From Blastomyces gilchristii SLH14081 (lineage: Eukaryota > Ascomycota > Eurotiomycetes > Onygenales > Ajellomycetaceae), in assembly GCF_000003855.2 (NCBI RefSeq), contig NW_003101676.1, forward strand, positions 442,673 to 506,672: a stretch of 64,000 bases of DNA, given 5' to 3'. The notes beneath the pieces were generated by a model. The model had not been told where the DNA came from, ran no database searches, and was given only the letters and a program-made list of their open reading frames with translations. The translations under genes and the position numbers were made by a program. Positions 58,598 through 64,000 of the stretch are shown piece by piece (position 1 is the first letter of the stretch; each line of letters opens with the position of its first letter).

Positions 58598-59883
58598 CAT
58601 TTCTGATTATCTCTATCTTTATCTCTCTTCAATACTTACTGAAATTAATCATGTCATTCTTCTTCAAATATTCTGCAGTTCTGTGAATCATTAAGACACG
58701 TGAGTGTCATCACAGATTAAAGAAAGAGAAGAAGAAGATATTTAAGTGAGAAGAGATAGATTGTAAGATATATTATAATACCTTGAAGAGACTCTGTAAG
58801 AGAGTAGAATGATAACAAATTCAAGTAACAGTTCTGATGAATTTAAACTGAACTAAGTATAGAAATAATACAGATGACATCACATGTGAGAGAATGAAAA
58901 AGAAGATAGTGAAGAGTCTTATATAGTAGTAATAAAATCAGAAGAAGTTCTGAGAATAATTTGAGAGCAAGATGAAAAGAGAGAGAGAGAAGAAGAGTAT
59001 TACTGTAAATAAGCAGTGATAGAAGAAGATTAAGAGAGTATTAAAGTAAGAGATAAAGAAGTCAAAACTGATAAGTTTTTTATTTATTAAGAGATAATGA
59101 TTTTTGATAATACTTCTATTCTCTAAATAATTAACAGAAGCTGATAGAGAAGAAGAGAATTAAGATCTTATTCAGATCTCAAATACACTTTATAATTCAG
59201 AATATTGAGAAGACAGCTCTACTCTCTAAGTATGTTAATCTGCTTACTTCTGAGATAGAACCTGAGATAGTAGATTAGAAAATGTGAGATTTTGAGATAC
59301 AGATTAATCTGACTAAGAGAAAGTAGTAAGAATTCTTCTCTGAGAAGATAGTGAAGAGAGATTTTAACATAATTATTATCTCAGATAAGAAGAAGAAGAA
59401 GAATGAGAATAAGAAGTGAATTATAAAGAATAATAAGAAGAATGAGAAAGAGAAGAAAGATAATAAGTAGAAAAAGTTTTTTTCTTTTTATATTAGTTAG
59501 TTATAAGTTTATAATTATTAATAATTGAAATTAATTTTAAGTTTCTAAAAATTATTATACAAGTTGTAATCAATATCAGGAATAATATATATATATATAT
59601 ATATTTAACTATCATGATTCATAAATCACTATAATGTATAAGTATCAACATTTTTTCAATATTAATATTTATAATATTAACATATTTTTAATAATATTAT
59701 CTAATAATATAATTTGATAACACTCTCTTTCACAATATTAATATATTTCAAGAAATATGACAGAGATTAATCAAGATTGTTGATTTACTTTTATATATTA
59801 ATGATATTCAATCTGAGTTAGTACTGAAATTATAACTAAGCTAAAAAAGAAGATTATTTTCTCTTATAATAATTCTTCTTACA
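58317..59883. other. AT-rich stretch, purine-rich to the right, no gene recognised
   Basis: Contains the (ATT)n microsatellite at 58485-58595. About 58.7-59.47 kb is A/G-rich on this strand, with short Lys/Glu-rich frames that look degraded; a run of AAGAAG units ends near 59470. An (AT)n run lies at about 59587-59605. The right end is the TSD of MITE-5. Confidence 0.55.
58485..58595 (+). repeat. (ATT)n microsatellite with ATC variants
   Basis: About 110 bp of ATT repeats interrupted by ATC units. No SINE or LINE 3' end sequence adjoins it, so it is listed as a plain microsatellite. Confidence 0.9.
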
Positions 59884-59891
59884 TACATCAG

Positions 59892-60397
59892 TAGACTGAC
59901 CGTGTGACCGTGTCTGAAACCAGGACCAGATTTTTTGATAGTTTCATTACCAATTCGACTGATCTCATTACACGGTTTTAACATTAGATAGTAGTCTCAT
60001 ACTGTCTCAGTGAGACTTACTGTCTACTCTTGTCACATTTTTCAAATGAGATCATGATTTCCACTTCTCAATTTAAATTATTTTTATTGCTTTAAATGAC
60101 TTTAAATCTCATTTGAGTGTTATCAAAAAGCATTACTTTTTAAAAAATTAAAAATAGTCTAAAAAAAACCTTAAAATGTCTAAAAATAGTAACTTTATGT
60201 CAAGAATGAGACTAAATGAAATCAAATGAGATCACTTTCTTATTTTTTTCAAGTCATGATTTCATTTTAAGATCTGATATATAGTCACTTTACATGTTTT
60301 TTTGATAGTCAGTCCCAGCGGGATTCACGCCAAGAAATGTATGAGACCAGATCAAATGAGATCAAATGTGAAATTCATGATCTCAGCGGCCAGTCTA
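59892..60397 (+). mobile_element. MITE-5 (506 bp, perfect TSD TACATCAG)
   Basis: One of the better-preserved copies (keeps GCGGGATTCACGCC and GCGGCCAGTCTA). Identical 8-bp duplications at 59884-59891 and 60398-60405. Lies in the leading flank of the hAT-like relic. Confidence 0.93.
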
Positions 60398-60405
60398 TAC
60401 ATCAG

Positions 60406-61657
60406 TGATCAGTTATTGAAAATAAATTATTATATTTTCTAAATTATTATTATATCTTCTGAATTCACTTCTTTCACTTCTTTTACTTCTATTGAAGATT
60501 TACAAACTCTTTCAGAAATTACTATAAATTACAAAATCTGTATTATTTACAATTCAACACAGAATACTCTCTTTTAATTATAATAAATAATTACTTCATT
60601 CTTCACATCTAATGTCAGATTATGAAATTTATGAAAAACTCAACATAAATATCAAGATGAACTATGAAATAATTATTAATAGATTGTATTATAGATTACT
60701 GAAGAGTTATCTCTCTACAGTAATTACTATAACTTCATTCAGAAATATTTATTATAAACTGATTATAGCTTTGAAGAAATTTTCTGACATTTGAAGTCAT
60801 CAGAATGCATATAATAAAAGAAAAATAATTAGAAAATTACTACTGAGCCCATAAGTTACTCTACTAGATAATAATTTTTAGTAATACTAACTTTCTAATT
60901 TGAAGAAAATCATGTGAAAATGATTATATATCAGTACTCTGATTTTATAACTCTTATCTGATAACTTCTATAAATAATTATTTTATATATGTATATCTCT
61001 GAATCTTTCTCTTTGATTAATTAAAAACCCTGAATTTCAAACACTTCTTTAAATACTTAATTTAAATCTTTATATTTCACATCAATTTTGTCTTCAGTTC
61101 AATCTTAAGATATACTACAAAGTTAATATACAATATCTAGAATCAGAGTTGAAGAATCATTGAAGAGTGTCTCTTACAGTAAATATATAAACTAGTGTAA
61201 ATAATCTTACATTTATAAGAGTTATATATTGTTACATTGATGAGAACTGAACTTATTAAGAGATATTAATTAAATTTAAATCATTAATCAGTAGTTATAC
61301 TGAGAATTATATAACAGAGATATTAATGACTGTGATTAAAAATGACTATTGAGATATTAGTCTTAGTCTTCTTACAATTACAACTGATAATACTGTGAAT
61401 AACTACATTAAAATGAAGAGCTTGAAGCAAAAATTGACTTTGTATTTCTGAAATAATAAACAAGGTTATATTCTCTGCATTACTTATATGATTCAACTTG
61501 TGATGCAAACACTGATAAAGAATCTTAACATTAAGATAAAGAATAATAAGATGACTGATTCTTGAGATGAGAATGAGATAAAAGTGATTACTCAAGGAAC
61601 TTTTACATTCATTTTGCAAAAGATAATGTTTTTTGATAACATTTTTTAATATTGCTT
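60406..61657 (+). pseudogene. hAT-type transposase remnant, cut by R1 copy B
   Basis: Plus-strand text, broken by stops, resembles fungal hAT transposases: a segment at 61.02-61.35 kb with NPEFQTLL and, at 61179-61208, VNI-stop-TSVNNLTF, where the stop (TAA at 61188-61190) replaces the Trp of the family's VD(I/L)WTS signature; then ITTDN-like text (about 61.37 kb), and GYILCITYMIQLVMQTL (about 61.46-61.51 kb), the C-x-A-H-V-I-Q-L region with two ligands changed; then ENEIKVITQGTFTFIL. The reading stops at the R1 LTR at 61658. hAT transposases excise and insert DNA with 8-bp TSDs. N-terminal zinc finger and C-terminal dimerisation domain are not recognised. Based on recall of the family, not a search. 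Confidence 0.6.
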
Positions 61658-62310
61658 TGTGGTTCGGAAGAACGTACGACCGCTGGATAATAACGCGGCC
61701 GCTTCTGAACACACTTACGAATGTAAAAGAGGCTCTAGCAGCCACTAATTTAGTATAACATATATAAGAATCCGGCGTACGCCTGTAATTAGACTGGCCG
61801 CCGGAATCATGAATTTCATGTTTGGTCTCATTTGATCTGTTCTCATACATTTCTTGCTGTGAATTCCGCTGGGACTAGTCATTAAAAAAACATGCAAAGT
61901 GACTATACATCAGATCTTAAAATGAAATCATGACTTGAAAAAAATAAGAAAGAGATCTCATTTGATCTCATTTAGTCTCATTCTTAATATAAAGTTACTA
62001 TTTTTAGACATTTTAAGGTTTTTTTTTAGACTATTTTTAATTTTTTAAAAAGTAATACTTTTTGATAACACTTAAATAAGATTTAAAGTCATTTAAAGTA
62101 ATAAAAATAATTTAAATTGAGTGATGAAAATCATAATCTTATTTGAAAAATGTGATAAGAGCAGATAGTAAGTCTCACTGAGACAGTATGAGACTACTAT
62201 CTAATGTTAAAACTGTGTAATGAGACCAGTTAAATTGATAATGAAACTATCAAAAAATCTGATTCTGGTCTCAGATATAATCATACGGTCAGTCTATCTG
62301 TAATTGTACA
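61658..62310 (+). repeat. R1 copy B LTR-like block (138 bp net) holding MITE-7
   Basis: 61658-61789 plus 62305-62310 make 138 bp, equal to 2609-2746. CpG-rich at its start; TG...CA ends. Confidence 0.65.
61790..62296 (-). mobile_element. MITE-7 (507 bp, minus orientation, 8-bp TSD)
   Basis: Starts TAGACTGGCCGCCGG, the least mutated terminus in the window, and ends GGTCAGTCTA. Flanks CCTGTAAT (61782-61789) and TCTGTAAT (62297-62304) differ by one C/T transition. Confidence 0.9.
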
Positions 62311-64000
62311 CTGACTCAAGCAATCTTTGAATTACATCTGATAGCATGTCTAAAAAGCAGTGAGAAGTACAGACTTCTTCAGAATATGATAATTTCATCT
62401 ACAAAGTAATTCATAGTTATCATGCCAGTGTGGTTCTAAAATGTCTTAAAGAATAGTGTATAATGAAGTGATGAGTGAAAGAGTATTTGATTGATACTGC
62501 TCTACTTATTAAGAAAAAACTTCACACTGAGACAAATGTCATATATACAAACAGATGAGATGTGAGAAAGAGAATGAGAGCAGTAAATCAGATTCAAAGA
62601 AGTTTACTTTCTATTCAGAAGAATAAAAGAGAGATAATCACTATCAGAATTATACAATGATTTCAGAAATCAGAAATCAGAAATTATATAATAATAATAA
62701 TAGATATTATACATATAATTAACAAGAAATCACTGAAATAAACATCTTTTCTAGTTAATATGAACACTCTTCTCTGCTATCTGAACTGAAAGATATGCAG
62801 AATCTCTCAGAGAGTTTACTCAAAGCAGTAAGAAAAACAGCTGAGACTGCTGAATCAAAATTGAAGCTCTGTATATATATAAGAATTCTAAACAAGATTA
62901 AGACCTTGTATACACAGTGACAGACTGAGACAGAAGTTAAGCAATAATTGACATTCACTACAGATCAAGCATTCACTATGAAGAGCTTCACTGATGCAAT
63001 TATCATTATAAATAAGAATAGAGAAAATCAGATTGTAGAGCTGCAGTGAGAAATTGAATATTCATACAGATAGATAACTACACTGAATCTGAAGATCTTA
63101 TCATAATTATTCACAATCTCTTCAGAAGTGTATATATTATCGAGACTGCTGCACAGAATAAGAATCTGAATATAATATATATTAAGCTAAAAGATCTGTC
63201 AGAGTTACTAAGCTTTAATAATAACTGAAAAAATAATGCTGTAATCAGCTGATTAAGTCAGATGCAATTATATTATCAGATTGAATATAAACTCACAGAC
63301 ACTTAATAAAATTTTAATAAGTCTTAAGATCTGCTATGTTTCTACATAGAAAAGTAAAGTTATTATAAATAATTAGTAAAAAGATGAATCTTACAGATCT
63401 GAAGTAATATTCATTCTTATGAGTATAAAATGAGTTTTTCAAATAGATCTTACACAACTTTGAGAAAGTGAATATATAAGACAAGTATTATAAATACTTT
63501 ACTAAGTGTAGATAAGTGAGTAATCTTATAAAATACTTCACACACTTCAGCTTATACTATCTCATATTGAATGAAGAGCTTTTAAAATCTTTCTATTTAC
63601 AGATCTTTATTCATGATCTTATATCTGAGTTAAGAGTGAAATGAAAATGCTTAACCTTATAATCAGATATAGTGAAAGAAATATACAATATTCTCATTGT
63701 ATAGAGGTAAGTAAGTCAATTATAATAGAAAATACTGTAATTAAGTATACTTTAGCAGAGAACAGATAATCAGACTTCTATAATACAAGTCACATATCTG
63801 AATATAATAGATTTAGATTTGAATATTATTACTAAAGCACTAAATTCTCTGAAAAAGAGATTCTCTGAGTAAAAATCTTGATATCACAAGTATTGAGCTT
63901 GCTTTTAACTGCAGATATTAAAATCATAATATAAAAGGATTACACACAGTATACACAGTCCAAGAGAGTAAAAAGAGTTAAAAAACTAGTAGATTCAGTG

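Larger units (their letters stand above)
61658..64000 (+). mobile_element. R1 copy B: LTR retrotransposon 5' part, runs off the window
   Basis: Begins with a well-preserved LTR start TGTGGTTCGGAAGAACG and continues with leader and gag-like sequence homologous to 2609-5920. Readable stretch near 62.76-62.96 kb: LLSELKDMQNLSESLLKAV, then KSFTDAII, NKNRENQIVEL, suggesting a coiled gag. A second gag part lies at 63.3-63.6 kb. It lacks the 1.4-kb polypyrimidine insertion of copy A. From 63.6 kb it extends past where copy A is cut. MITE-7 lies in its LTR. Confidence 0.65.

Noticed and set aside
61323..61850. Longest open frame of the window (175 codons, minus strand)
   Set aside because: It crosses from the hAT remnant through the R1 LTR into MITE-7, so it spans three unrelated units. 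It shows no family motif, and the opposite strand explains the sequence better.
1500..64000. Mitochondrial DNA, suggested by the AT richness
   Set aside because: It contains nuclear-type LTR elements, a LINE and MITEs with TSDs, joined to a spliced nuclear gene; no mitochondrial genes are seen.

Overview
The window looks like a repeat-dense, AT-rich compartment of a filamentous ascomycete (Pezizomycotina-type) nuclear genome. The reasons are a spliced catechol O-methyltransferase gene with short fungal introns at the left edge, fungal-type LTR and non-LTR retrotransposons, and massive C-to-T/G-to-A decay of every repeat. That decay is the signature of repeat-induced point mutation (RIP) or a similar process. 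GC-balanced DNA is confined to about the first 1.5 kb, an island at about 25.5-26.16 kb, one SINE head near 58.25 kb, one LTR start near 61.7 kb and parts of several LTRs. I see no intact protein-coding gene, rRNA, functional tRNA or CRISPR array.

Layout. 298-1341: methyltransferase gene with two compensating frameshifts. 1976-2351: short SINE with a 14-bp target-site duplication (TSD). 2609-5920: 5' part of an LTR element (family R1) carrying two copies of a 506-bp MITE and a polypyrimidine tract. 5921 to about 17.1 kb: a Tad-like LINE on the minus strand, split by a complete Ty1/copia element (6299-12289, TSD TATAG) that itself holds a MITE. 17809-25609: a complete Ty3/gypsy element on the minus strand (533-bp LTRs, TSD ATATT). 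25.6-26.16 kb: unmutated island of unknown nature, followed by a polypurine tract and a broken MITE. 27254-38980: a second copia element (TSD TATTA) split by a minus-strand chromodomain gypsy element (29322-34943) and by a MITE. 39451-56538: three chromodomain gypsy elements of the same family nested one inside another, each with matching 5-bp TSDs. 57228-58302: a larger tRNA-headed SINE that shares its 3' end with the LINE. 59.8-61.66 kb: a decayed hAT-type transposase region holding a MITE. 61658-64000: second R1 copy, running off the window.

How it fits together. The LINE is the likely source of the reverse transcriptase that mobilised the SINEs, because they share an (AAT)n tail and 3' sequence. 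The 506-bp MITEs make 8-bp TSDs, as hAT elements do. Removing the insertions in order leaves a few kb of unrecognised, also AT-rich target DNA. Mutations destroy mainly Trp codons, catalytic Asp codons and Cys/His of zinc knuckles, all by transitions, so the elements are inactive relics. Coordinates of LTRs, MITEs and SINEs are exact where TSDs are given; domain limits inside the decayed polyproteins are approximate.
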